DNA of 5,127 nucleotides from Deltaproteobacteria bacterium (GTDB lineage: Bacteria; Myxococcota; Polyangia; Polyangiales; B10-G4), in assembly GCA_019312705.1 (NCBI GenBank), contig JAFDCW010000407.1, positions 1-5,127 of the forward strand, in the 5' to 3' direction. The position numbers were made by a program, and so were the translations under genes. The notes under the pieces were generated by a model. That model saw nothing but the letters and a program-made list of their open reading frames with translations, did no database searches and had not been told where the DNA came from. Below, piece by piece: positions 1-5,102 of the stretch (positions are counted from its first letter, which is position 1; the number at the start of each line of letters is the position of its first letter).

Positions 1-321
1 GAGGCCGTGGCGGTCGGCGGCGTCTTCGAGCAGTTCGGCGAGCGTCGCGATGCGCGCTTCGCAGCCTCCGGGGGCGTCCCGGCAGTGCCGCGCGTAGGTC
101 GGTTCACCGTCTCGGGAGACCCAGACCGTCAGGCGGGCGGCGAGGGCCTGGGCTATCGGGTCGTCGGTGCGAAGCTCGTGCTGTGCCCCGGCGCCCCGGA
201 GCGGCTCATTGGCCTCCGGGGTGGAGCCGCCGCAGGCGCCGACCATCACGGACGACGAGAGTAGGAAGACGGCTGTTAGGAATGGGATCGGCGGCCGGAA
301 TCGGGGCGCATGGTGCTTCAC
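1..321 (-). CDS. N-terminal part of a secreted lipoprotein, possibly a lytic transglycosylase (cut by window edge)
   Basis: The minus strand is open for 107 codons from a GTG at 321-319 to the window edge, so the C-terminal part is missing. The product starts MKHHAPRFRPP. A hydrophobic stretch of about 16 residues (PFLTAVFLLSSSVMV) follows, then the lipobox VGAC with Cys30 as the lipidated residue, a classic lipoprotein signal peptide. The mature part is polar and contains ARHCRDAPGGCEARIATLAE followed by LLEDAADRHGL. From memory, this resembles the segment just before the catalytic SLT domain in myxobacterial lytic transglycosylases, but the active site lies outside the window, so the enzyme call is only a guess. 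GTG is the only usual start in frame: a TAG lies four codons upstream, and the internal ATG would lose the signal peptide. A GGAGG motif (327-323) sits only one base from the GTG, which is unusually close. The gene is divergent from the pilin-like gene. Confidence 0.7.
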   Translation of the reverse strand, partial: MKHHAPRFRPPIPFLTAVFLLSSSVMVGACGGSTPEANEPLRGAGAQHELRTDDPIAQALAARLTVWVSRDGEPTYARHCRDAPGGCEARIATLAELLEDAADRHGL

Positions 322-410
322 CCCTCCAGGCTAGGGAGGCAAACCCACCGGGGTCCACTTCTGTGCCATTCACTTGCCGCCCCGTGGCTCACCGTGAGAG
401 CGTTTCGCCC
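322..410. other. Divergent intergenic gap
   Basis: These 89 bases separate the minus-strand lipoprotein from the plus-strand pilin-like gene and must hold both promoters if each gene has its own. No convincing -35/-10 pair was found on either strand. GGAGG on the minus strand (327-323) serves, or lies beside, the GTG start. On the plus strand, GAGAG at 396-400 is a weak ribosome site 10 bases ahead of the ATG at 411. Confidence 0.5.
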
Positions 411-1019
411 ATGGCTACCGCTCCGATCTATGGGGGGCCGCCGGGTCCGGCGTCTCCGCCGACTCCGGCGTCTCCACCGTCTCCTGCCCCCAAGAAGAAG
501 AAGGTCGGCCTGCTGATCCTCGTGCTGGTCCTCGTCGTTGGCTGTGTGCCCTGCACCGGCGTATTGGCCGCCATCGGCCTCCCCGCGTTCATCGGCTACG
601 TGCGCCGGTCCAATACCGCCGAGGCGACCTCGAACCTCAGGACGCTCTTCGCCGGCGCGGCGAGCTATTACGAGCAGGAGCGCATGGGTCCGGACGGGAC
701 GACCCAGACCCATTGCACGGTCGGGCCGGCCGTCACCCCGAACGTACCGACCGACCAGAAACTGATGCTCGGCCCCCTCGACGCCGCATTCAGCGAACTC
801 GGCTTCGCGCCCTTCGACCCGGTCTTCTTCCAATACGAAATCGTCGCCGGCCCGGCCCGTTGTGGCCATGGGCCAAACGAAGCGCTCTATAGCTTCCGGG
901 CCCATGGTGACCTCGACGGCGATGGGGTGACCTCGCTCTTCGAACTCTCCGTCGGCACCAACGAAATAGGCGAGGTCTTCCGCGCCCCGGGTTTCTTCGT
1001 CGAACAGGAACTCGAATGA
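411..1019 (+). CDS. Pilin-like membrane-anchored protein with proline-rich N-terminus
   Basis: This is a 202-residue protein. Residues 1-27 are rich in Pro, Ala, Ser and Gly, and KKKK at 28-31 is a positive stop. One hydrophobic helix (about 32-62) ends in AAIGLPAFIGYVRRSNTAEA. That ending matches the second half of the type IV pilin/pseudopilin N-terminal helix (as in ILAAIAIPNF followed by RSKxSEA). The amphipathic NLRTLFAGAASYYEQE follows, also pilin-like. The soluble part has two cysteines (102 and 151) that could form a disulfide, and an acidic DLDGDG turn (167-172) near the end, as in calcium-binding or pilin C-termini. The usual prepilin peptidase site (Gly followed by FTLIE) is absent, so it is probably not a normal processed pilin. 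CVPC (45-48) lies within the membrane helix. The ATG at 411 was chosen because the coding character and the pro-rich/KKKK/helix order start there. The open frame reaches further upstream, but with shadow-like Arg-rich sequence that overlaps the divergent gene. It overlaps the next gene by 4 bases. Confidence 0.82.
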   Translation: MATAPIYGGPPGPASPPTPASPPSPAPKKKKVGLLILVLVLVVGCVPCTGVLAAIGLPAFIGYVRRSNTAEATSNLRTLFAGAASYYEQERMGPDGTTQTHCTVGPAVTPNVPTDQKLMLGPLDAAFSELGFAPFDPVFFQYEIVAGPARCGHGPNEALYSFRAHGDLDGDGVTSLFELSVGTNEIGEVFRAPGFFVEQELE

Positions 1020-1201
1020 GCGCCGCGAACTGCACCATCGAGGTGGGCGCCCGGTCGAGCGTTTCGTGCATCGACCGCGGCGAGTGCACCGTCACCTGCC
1101 TCGGCAGCTGCTCCGTAGGGTGCGAGGGCGACTCGACCATCTGCCGTTATCGCTGCGGCGCGGAAGGGGCGCTGATGGACGGCCCCGGCGCCTGCGAGTA
1201 G
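1016..1201 (+). CDS. Small cysteine-rich protein overlapping the pilin-like gene
   Basis: The product has 61 residues, nine of them Cys (6, 18, 24, 28, 32, 36, 43, 47, 60). Cysteines 24 to 36 are spaced exactly every four residues (CTVTCLGSCSVGC). This suggests a short disulfide-braced or beta-helix-like fold, of a kind I recall from Myxococcota Cys-rich proteins. Its ATG overlaps the TGA of the upstream gene as ATGA, the hallmark of translational coupling. No separate ribosome site is needed and none is obvious. There is no signal peptide or membrane segment, which is odd for such a Cys-rich protein. It may therefore be cytosolic and metal-binding, be exported in another way, or be the end of the upstream protein after a -1 frameshift, which would give a product of about 263 residues with this part outside the membrane. 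The family is not recognised. The regular Cys spacing and the overlap argue for a real gene. Confidence 0.62.
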   Translation: MSAANCTIEVGARSSVSCIDRGECTVTCLGSCSVGCEGDSTICRYRCGAEGALMDGPGACE

Positions 1202-1260
1202 GGCTGGGGAAGGGCCCGAGGGCGGGGGCCGGCGGCTCTCGCGGCGGCCTCTGGCTCACC

Positions 1261-1272
1261 CGGTGGCCACCG
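1261..1272. promoter_or_regulatory. 12-base perfect palindrome upstream of the sigma-54-like element
   Basis: CGGTGGCCACCG is a perfect inverted repeat in the gap before the His/Cys lipoprotein gene. It is centred about 80 bases upstream of the transcription start predicted from the -24/-12 element. CCGGTG (1260-1265) and CACCGG (1277-1282) form a second, overlapping inverted pair. The position would suit an activator site, but about one such palindrome is expected by chance in a window of this length. Confidence 0.2.
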
Positions 1273-1321
1273 CGATCACCGGCAAAGCTCGGGAATCCCT
1301 GCGCTTTCCGCGGTCGACCTC

Positions 1322-1336
1322 TGGCATGTCTGTTGC
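1322..1336 (+). promoter_or_regulatory. Candidate sigma-54 (-24/-12) promoter
   Basis: TGGCATGTCTGTTGC matches the sigma-54 consensus TGGCAC-N5-TTGC at 9 of 10 fixed positions. It has the exact 5-base spacer and the essential GG and GC doublets. With the GC at -12, transcription would start near 1348, only about six bases before the ATG at 1354, so the mRNA would be almost leaderless. This agrees with the lack of any Shine-Dalgarno sequence there. Sigma-54 promoters need an enhancer-binding activator ATPase. No such gene is in the window. Confidence 0.45.
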
Positions 1337-1353
1337 GTTGACCAAGCGCGCCC

Positions 1354-2880
1354 ATGTCTCGCCTCGTGATGAACGCCCTTTTGCTCGCCCTCGCCGGGTG
1401 TGCGGTCTCTGGCCCCAACGCTTCGATCGAAGCGGGAGCCGGCCCCCATGAAGTGGTCCCAGCCGAGGACGGCAAAGCCGACAACTACATCTCCTCGAAT
1501 GCCCGCGAATTCGAACTGACTGGCGTCGCCCACGCAGCCCTTTCCGAGGACTACGCGGACCTATCCGAAGATGAGCAAAACGCAGCCCTCGACCGCGCCG
1601 TTCAGGGGCGCCTCAATACCGTGAGCCGCGCCATCCGGGGCCATGTGACGTCGGTCGTCGGTGAGTCCAACGGCGGCGAGACCGGGGACGACGTCAGCTG
1701 GTTCACCTACTTCCAGAAGAACGCCGCTGAGACCGAGGGGACCGAAGTCGTCGGCAACGAGGCTCGGTTCACCTTTCGAATCGGCCTGGTGGGCAGCCAC
1801 TACCTCATGAGCCAGCTCGCTCCCGGGACCGCGAGGCGGCGCACCTTCACGGTCACCGTCCAGGATTGGTCCGAGCCTACCGGCGAGACGGTCGAGGTCG
1901 AGATCGCAGGCAGCGAGAGCCGCGACGCCTTCCCCAAGTACGACGAACTCTTCGCCGACGGCGTCTATGACATCGGCATTCACCTCGGCGGCGACTACAA
2001 CGAAGGTCGCTTCGACCTCGAGACCGCGAAGTGGCTCGTCGACTACCTCCTGAACGAGCGCGGCTTCGAAAACCCGGCCGTGTCGGACTTCGAGTCCCTG
2101 GCCATCGACTCGCCTCCGTTCACCAAGACGATCTTCGTCGAAGACCACGAGGTCGAGGTCCAAGTTTACGTCTACCACTCGGACATGGTCACCGTCGACG
2201 AAGAGTCCCGGCTGAGCGATGTCATTCGCGAGAGCTTTCGCGCCCGTGATGTCGTCATCTACTCGGGCCACGCGGGCCCCGGGGCCGGCTTCATCCTCGA
2301 CTACCAGCCGCGCCACGAAATCCGGGCGAGTGATTTCGCAACCCTCGAGATGCGCGACAGCTATCAGATCTTCGTCCTCGACGGCTGCCAGACCTACCGC
2401 AGCTACGTCGACGACCTGATGGCAAACCCGAACAAGACCTTCGACAACGTCGACATCGTCACGACCGTCAATACCACTCCCTTCTCGGTGGGATACCAGA
2501 CCCTGCACGAGTTCGTGACCTGGCTGACCATCACCGACGGCGCCGGTCGGCACTACCCGATCAGCTGGCTGAGCATGCTGCGCGGCCTCAATACCGAAGC
2601 CTTCCGCAGCGTGCACTACGGCGTACACGGCATTGATGGCGACCCTCAGCTCAACCCCCATGCATCCGAGGGAATCGCTTGCCAGCCCTGCGCCACCGAC
2701 GCCGACTGCGGTGCCGGCGGCAACCTCTGCCTCGGCATCAATGGCGAGGGAAGGTGCGGCGTCGGCTGCACCACCGACGCCGCCTGCGGCGACGGCGCGC
2801 GGTGCGCCCGCCTCACGGACATCGAGGACCAGTTCTACATCCCGAAGCAGTGCGTGCCCCGCGACAATACCTGCGGGTAA
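1354..2880 (+). CDS. Lipoprotein with caspase/gingipain-like His-Cys pair and Cys-rich tail
   Basis: This is a 508-residue protein. MSRLVMNALLLALAGC is a short lipoprotein signal: the lipobox is LAGC with Cys16, and Ala follows, so outer-membrane sorting is likely. EDGKADN (38-44) resembles a DGKAD motif that I recall near the mature start of many myxobacterial lipoproteins. Residues 50-190 form a beta-rich N-terminal region. Residues 200-430 look like an alpha/beta domain: YDIGIHLGGDYN (205-216), VVIYSGHAG (300-308, His306), then IFVLDGCQTY (339-348, Cys345), each after a hydrophobic strand. This His-then-Cys order after strands is that of clan CD cysteine peptidases (caspase, gingipain, separase, CHAT), so protease activity is inferred, not shown. 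Residues 443-508 carry disulfide-type repeats (CQPCATDADCG, CTTDAACGDGARC) common in Myxococcota extracellular proteins. The first ATG is kept because it gives the Arg-bearing signal peptide. A sigma-54-like element lies just upstream. The family is otherwise unnamed to me. Confidence 0.85.
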   Translation: MSRLVMNALLLALAGCAVSGPNASIEAGAGPHEVVPAEDGKADNYISSNAREFELTGVAHAALSEDYADLSEDEQNAALDRAVQGRLNTVSRAIRGHVTSVVGESNGGETGDDVSWFTYFQKNAAETEGTEVVGNEARFTFRIGLVGSHYLMSQLAPGTARRRTFTVTVQDWSEPTGETVEVEIAGSESRDAFPKYDELFADGVYDIGIHLGGDYNEGRFDLETAKWLVDYLLNERGFENPAVSDFESLAIDSPPFTKTIFVEDHEVEVQVYVYHSDMVTVDEESRLSDVIRESFRARDVVIYSGHAGPGAGFILDYQPRHEIRASDFATLEMRDSYQIFVLDGCQTYRSYVDDLMANPNKTFDNVDIVTTVNTTPFSVGYQTLHEFVTWLTITDGAGRHYPISWLSMLRGLNTEAFRSVHYGVHGIDGDPQLNPHASEGIACQPCATDADCGAGGNLCLGINGEGRCGVGCTTDAACGDGARCARLTDIEDQFYIPKQCVPRDNTCG

Positions 2881-2913
2881 GCGGCGTTTATTTTGGCTCC
2901 CTTGGCGGGCCGG

Positions 2914-2942
2914 TTGAAACGGCGCCGACATTGGACTACGAC
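2914..2942 (+). promoter_or_regulatory. Weak candidate sigma-70-type promoter for the FKBP gene
   Basis: TTGAAA (2914-2919) and TACGAC (2937-2942) are separated by 17 bases. The first matches TTGACA at five of six positions and the second matches TATAAT at only three. Transcription would begin about at 2949, next to the ATG at 2951. The 70-base gap after the previous stop also has a short T-rich patch (2887-2894) but no good terminator hairpin, so read-through from upstream is equally possible. Confidence 0.2.
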
Positions 2943-2950
2943 CCGCTCCC

Positions 2951-3901
2951 ATGACCGCCGAAACGCTGGCGCGCAGCGCCGCCCTCATCCTCGTCTCCTC
3001 CCTTCTGGCCCTCGGTTGCGACCGGGCCCAGGAGCCGGATTTCTCGGGCCCGGAAGAGGGCGCATCGTCAGACGAGCGCGCCCCGTCGGGGGGTACCCCC
3101 ACCGCGGACAACGCAGCGGCCGCGCGCACTCCGACGAACCCCGGCGCCCGGCCCCCCGCGCCAAACGCGATCCCCGCCCCGAGCGACGTCGCCGCGGCCC
3201 CGGCCGATGCGACCCAGACCGAGTCGGGACTGGCCTACAAGGTCCTCCGCCCCGGAAGCAACGACACCAAGCCCGTCGGTGCGGATCGGGTGAGCGTGCA
3301 CTACACCGGCTGGACGACCGACGGGAACATGTTCGACAGCTCCATCGCTCGCGGTGAGCCGGCGACCTTCGGCGTGACCCAGGTCATTGGCGGCTGGACC
3401 GAGATGCTCCTGCTCATGACCGAGGGTGAAAAGGTTCGTGTGTGGATCCCCGAGGCCCTCGCCTACCAGGGCCGCCCCGGCTCCCCGGCCGGCATGCTGG
3501 TCTTCGAGATCGAGTTGGTGAGCATCCTCCGGTCCCCGACGGCCCCCACCGACCTCGCGGCTCCCCCTGCGGACGCGGAGCGCACCGACAGTGGTCTGTC
3601 GTCCAAGGTCATCGAGGCCGGGACCGGAGACGCCCACCCCGCTGAGACGAGCCGGGTGCGCGTGCACTACACCGGGTGGACGACGGACGGGAACATGTTC
3701 GACAGCTCCCGCACCCGCGGCCAGCCCGCAGTCTTCCCCCTCAACCGGGTCATCGCCGGTTGGACCGAAGGTCTGCAGCTCATGGTCGTCGGCGAGCAGC
3801 GCCGCTTCTGGATCCCCGAGAACCTCGCCTACCAGGGTCGCCCCGGCGCCCCGGCGGGCCTGCTCGTTTTCGACGTCGAGCTCGTCGCCATCCTGGACTG
3901 A
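2951..3901 (+). CDS. Lipoprotein with two tandem FKBP-type peptidyl-prolyl isomerase domains
   Basis: This is a 316-residue protein that probably speeds cis-trans isomerisation of proline bonds in envelope proteins. A signal peptide with lipobox LALGC (Cys23) is followed by a flexible Pro/Ala/Gly/Thr-rich linker (about 25-85), a domain at about 90-193 and a second at about 212-315. FKBP pocket residues are kept in both. In domain 1 they are Tyr118 (VHYTGW), Phe128-Asp129 (MFDSS), Arg134, Val145-Ile146, Trp149, Tyr172 and Phe185. In domain 2 they are Tyr240, Phe250-Asp251, Arg256, Val267-Ile268, Trp271, Tyr294 and Phe307. Equivalent residues are always 122 apart, so there is no insertion or deletion between copies, and both should be active. 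There is no N-terminal FkpA-type dimerisation helix, so this is not a plain FkpA or Mip. The start follows CTCCC with no clear ribosome site. A 15-base repeat multiplies the stop codon. The gene converges on the LAS peptidase gene. Confidence 0.93.
   Translation: MTAETLARSAALILVSSLLALGCDRAQEPDFSGPEEGASSDERAPSGGTPTADNAAAARTPTNPGARPPAPNAIPAPSDVAAAPADATQTESGLAYKVLRPGSNDTKPVGADRVSVHYTGWTTDGNMFDSSIARGEPATFGVTQVIGGWTEMLLLMTEGEKVRVWIPEALAYQGRPGSPAGMLVFEIELVSILRSPTAPTDLAAPPADAERTDSGLSSKVIEAGTGDAHPAETSRVRVHYTGWTTDGNMFDSSRTRGQPAVFPLNRVIAGWTEGLQLMVVGEQRRFWIPENLAYQGRPGAPAGLLVFDVELVAILD
3176..3895 (+). repeat. 366-base in-frame tandem duplication making the two FKBP domains
   Basis: Copy 1 spans about 3176-3529 and copy 2 about 3542-3895, at a fixed offset of 366 bases with no gaps. 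The duplication includes the linker (APSDVAAAPADA against APTDLAAPPADA) as well as the domain. DNA identity is uneven: the stretches 3296-3343 and 3662-3709 agree at 46 of 48 bases, both mismatches being at third codon positions, while other parts differ much more. This suits either recent duplication or local gene conversion at the core. Confidence 0.88.
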
Positions 3902-3948
3902 ACGATCCTGGACTGAGCGATCCTGGACCAAGCGATCCTGGACTGAAC
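3889..3948 (+). repeat. Four 15-base tandem repeats over the FKBP stop codon
   Basis: There are four head-to-tail units, starting at 3889, 3904, 3919 and 3934. The reference form is GATCCTGGACTGAAC (unit 4). Units 1 and 2 differ from it at one base each and unit 3 at three. Unit 1 carries the real stop, TGA at 3899-3901. Since 15 is a multiple of 3, units 2 and 4 repeat TGA in the same frame, while unit 3 has CAA (Gln). In-frame reading past the first stop gives ILD-stop-T-ILD-stop-A-ILD-Q-A-ILD-stop. The array fills almost all of the gap to the converging gene. Confidence 0.9.
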
Positions 3949-3968
3949 GGTCGGGTCAGGACCCGGCC
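3949..3968. terminator. Possible bidirectional hairpin between converging genes
   Basis: GGTCGGGT and ACCCGGCC pair over eight bases (one G-T pair) around a CAGG loop. It sits just past the FKBP repeat array and overlaps the stop codon of the minus-strand peptidase gene (3958-3956). There is no T run on either side, so intrinsic termination is not assured. The place between converging genes is the main support. Confidence 0.35.
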
Positions 3969-5092
3969 TGGCGGCAGTCGCTAGAGTAACCGCCGCAGCA
4001 GGTGTCACAGCCCCTCGGCGACGTGTGGAAGTTGAGCCACCGGCCTCTCCGGCACACCTGAGAGACGGTCGTGCCATACCGGGCGCTGTATACGCAGCGC
4101 CAGGATTCCAGCATGGAACAGCTTCCGCCGTCTTCGGCGTTGGTCCCGTGACCAGGAATGGCGCACCCCGATGCCGGGCATACGCCGCAGTCCGCCGAGC
4201 ACGTCTCACAGCTTTCGCCCGCATCGCACCACCCATCGCCGCAGGCATCGGACGCGGGGCTCGACGAAGTGCCCCGACTTCCGCAGTCGGAGCAGTCGGT
4301 GCCTAGGGCACACTCGGAGTACGCAGACCCCTCGCCACCGTCATCGCACTCCCCGTCGCCGCTGTATGGGCAGGTCTCGGTGCAGCCGCTGTCCGCCGGC
4401 GTGCCCGCACCGTCCGCCGGGGAATCGCCAACCGGCGTGACGTCGCTGGCGCTCCGGTCCCGGCGGAACCACGGGGTGCTCCGCCGGCTGCCCGCGGCAC
4501 TCAACTCGATGTGCAGGTGGTCGTCGTGGGGGTGGGGGCCGCCGTACCTCTTGTCCTTCCGTCCGCTGTAGCGGATGTTCCACTTGGTACGGTCCCAGAT
4601 GAAGAACTGCACGCCGATCTCGGTCGCGTTGCGGACGAGAAAGTTGGCGACCGGGTCACCGAGACCGTTGTCGGCTTGGCCGCCATCGAGGGGGATCATG
4701 AGGTCGATCGCCCGCCCCGTGCCGTGCATCGACATTCGCGAGCGGTTGGCCGTATTGGGCCTGCAGCTGTACCCCTCGAATGAAGTCGCCGCGAAATTCG
4801 CGACCAGATACTCGCCGAGCTCCCGGGCGCCGGAGGTGAAGGTGCCGCTGCAATCGCGGCCGCGATTCCAGGAGCCGGCAGATTGGTAGGTGCCCGTCTG
4901 GGCTTCGCCCGCCGCTTGCACGTCGGCCGGGGGGGTGTAGCGGCCGTTCCGTGAGAGTTCGAGATGGTCGTAGTCGTAGGGGTCGTCCCCTTCGTTATCG
5001 GTGTAGTCGGCCCCGGGGGCCGCGCAGGCCGAAAACGTGGTGGCGGCGGCGGCGGTGACCGCGAAGGCGCAGAGGCGTCGTACGAGCAACAT
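3956..5092 (-). CDS. Lipoprotein LAS-type zinc peptidase (M15/ARB_07466-like) with Cys-rich C-terminal modules
   Basis: This is a 378-residue protein. MLLVRRLCAFAVTAAAATTF leads into SAC, a lipobox-like FSAC with Cys23 (Phe instead of the usual Leu), so lipidation is likely but not certain. After an acidic linker (30-48), residues 80-197 form the peptidase domain: CSGTFTSGARELGEYL, MHGTGRAIDLMIP (His123, Asp130), GVQFFIWDRTKWN (160-172) and PHDDHLHIEL (His192, His194). HxxGxAxD plus DHxH is the zinc-binding signature of LAS enzymes (M15, VanY, MepA type), which cut D,D- or L,D-bonds in peptidoglycan peptides. The helix and the GDxxANxL and IGVxFxIW pattern most resemble the ARB_07466-like group. 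Residues 237-271 (CTETCPYSGDGECDDGG, ending GTDCSDCG) and 284-305 (CGDGWCDAGESCETCSADCG) are disulfide modules common in Myxococcota. Residues 310-373 are a further Cys-rich domain that I cannot name. The ATG at 5092 has a good ribosome site (AAGGA). Confidence 0.88.
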   Translation of the reverse strand: MLLVRRLCAFAVTAAAATTFSACAAPGADYTDNEGDDPYDYDHLELSRNGRYTPPADVQAAGEAQTGTYQSAGSWNRGRDCSGTFTSGARELGEYLVANFAATSFEGYSCRPNTANRSRMSMHGTGRAIDLMIPLDGGQADNGLGDPVANFLVRNATEIGVQFFIWDRTKWNIRYSGRKDKRYGGPHPHDDHLHIELSAAGSRRSTPWFRRDRSASDVTPVGDSPADGAGTPADSGCTETCPYSGDGECDDGGEGSAYSECALGTDCSDCGSRGTSSSPASDACGDGWCDAGESCETCSADCGVCPASGCAIPGHGTNAEDGGSCSMLESWRCVYSARYGTTVSQVCRRGRWLNFHTSPRGCDTCCGGYSSDCRQAGS

Positions 5093-5097
5093 GAATT

Positions 5098-5102
5098 TCC
5101 TT
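5098..5102 (-). promoter_or_regulatory. Shine-Dalgarno site of the LAS peptidase gene
   Basis: AAGGA on the minus strand lies five bases before the ATG at 5092, confirming that start. It is the only properly placed classic ribosome site among the genes here. The promoter must lie in or beyond the last 25 bases, where nothing clear is seen. Confidence 0.7.

Noticed and set aside
7..264. 85-codon plus-strand frame at the left edge
   Set aside because: It lies opposite the lipoprotein signal and mature region on the minus strand, which is much more gene-like.
353..368. TGGCAC on the minus strand as a sigma-54 -24 element for the leftmost gene
   Set aside because: The -12 position reads TGGA instead of TTGC, so the essential GC doublet is missing.
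183..410. Upstream extension of the pilin-like frame by 76 codons
   Set aside because: It overlaps the divergent gene, is Arg-rich and shadow-like, and the proline-rich cytoplasmic tail begins naturally at the ATG at 411.
318..905. 195-codon minus-strand frame opposite the pilin-like gene
   Set aside because: It is Arg/Gly/Glu-rich shadow sequence, including an Arg run that is the complement of the proline-rich codons.
1205..1252. G/C-rich stretch after the Cys-rich gene as a terminator
   Set aside because: Only short, ambiguous stems such as GGCCG/CGGCC can be drawn, with a long loop and no T run.
2900..2915. TGGCGG-N5-TTGA before the FKBP gene as a sigma-54 promoter
   Set aside because: It lacks the GC of the -12 element and the -24 part is also imperfect.
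1561..3129. 522-codon open frame on the minus strand opposite the His/Cys lipoprotein gene
   Set aside because: It is the mirror of a GC-rich coding frame, with Val/Ala/Asp/Gly-rich sequence and no domain. The plus-strand gene has a signal peptide, motifs and Cys repeats.
3068..3931. 287-codon minus-strand frame opposite the FKBP gene, with a repeated SVQDR start
   Set aside because: The repeat at its start is only the complement of the 15-base array, and the rest mirrors the duplicated FKBP domains. There is no signal or known domain.
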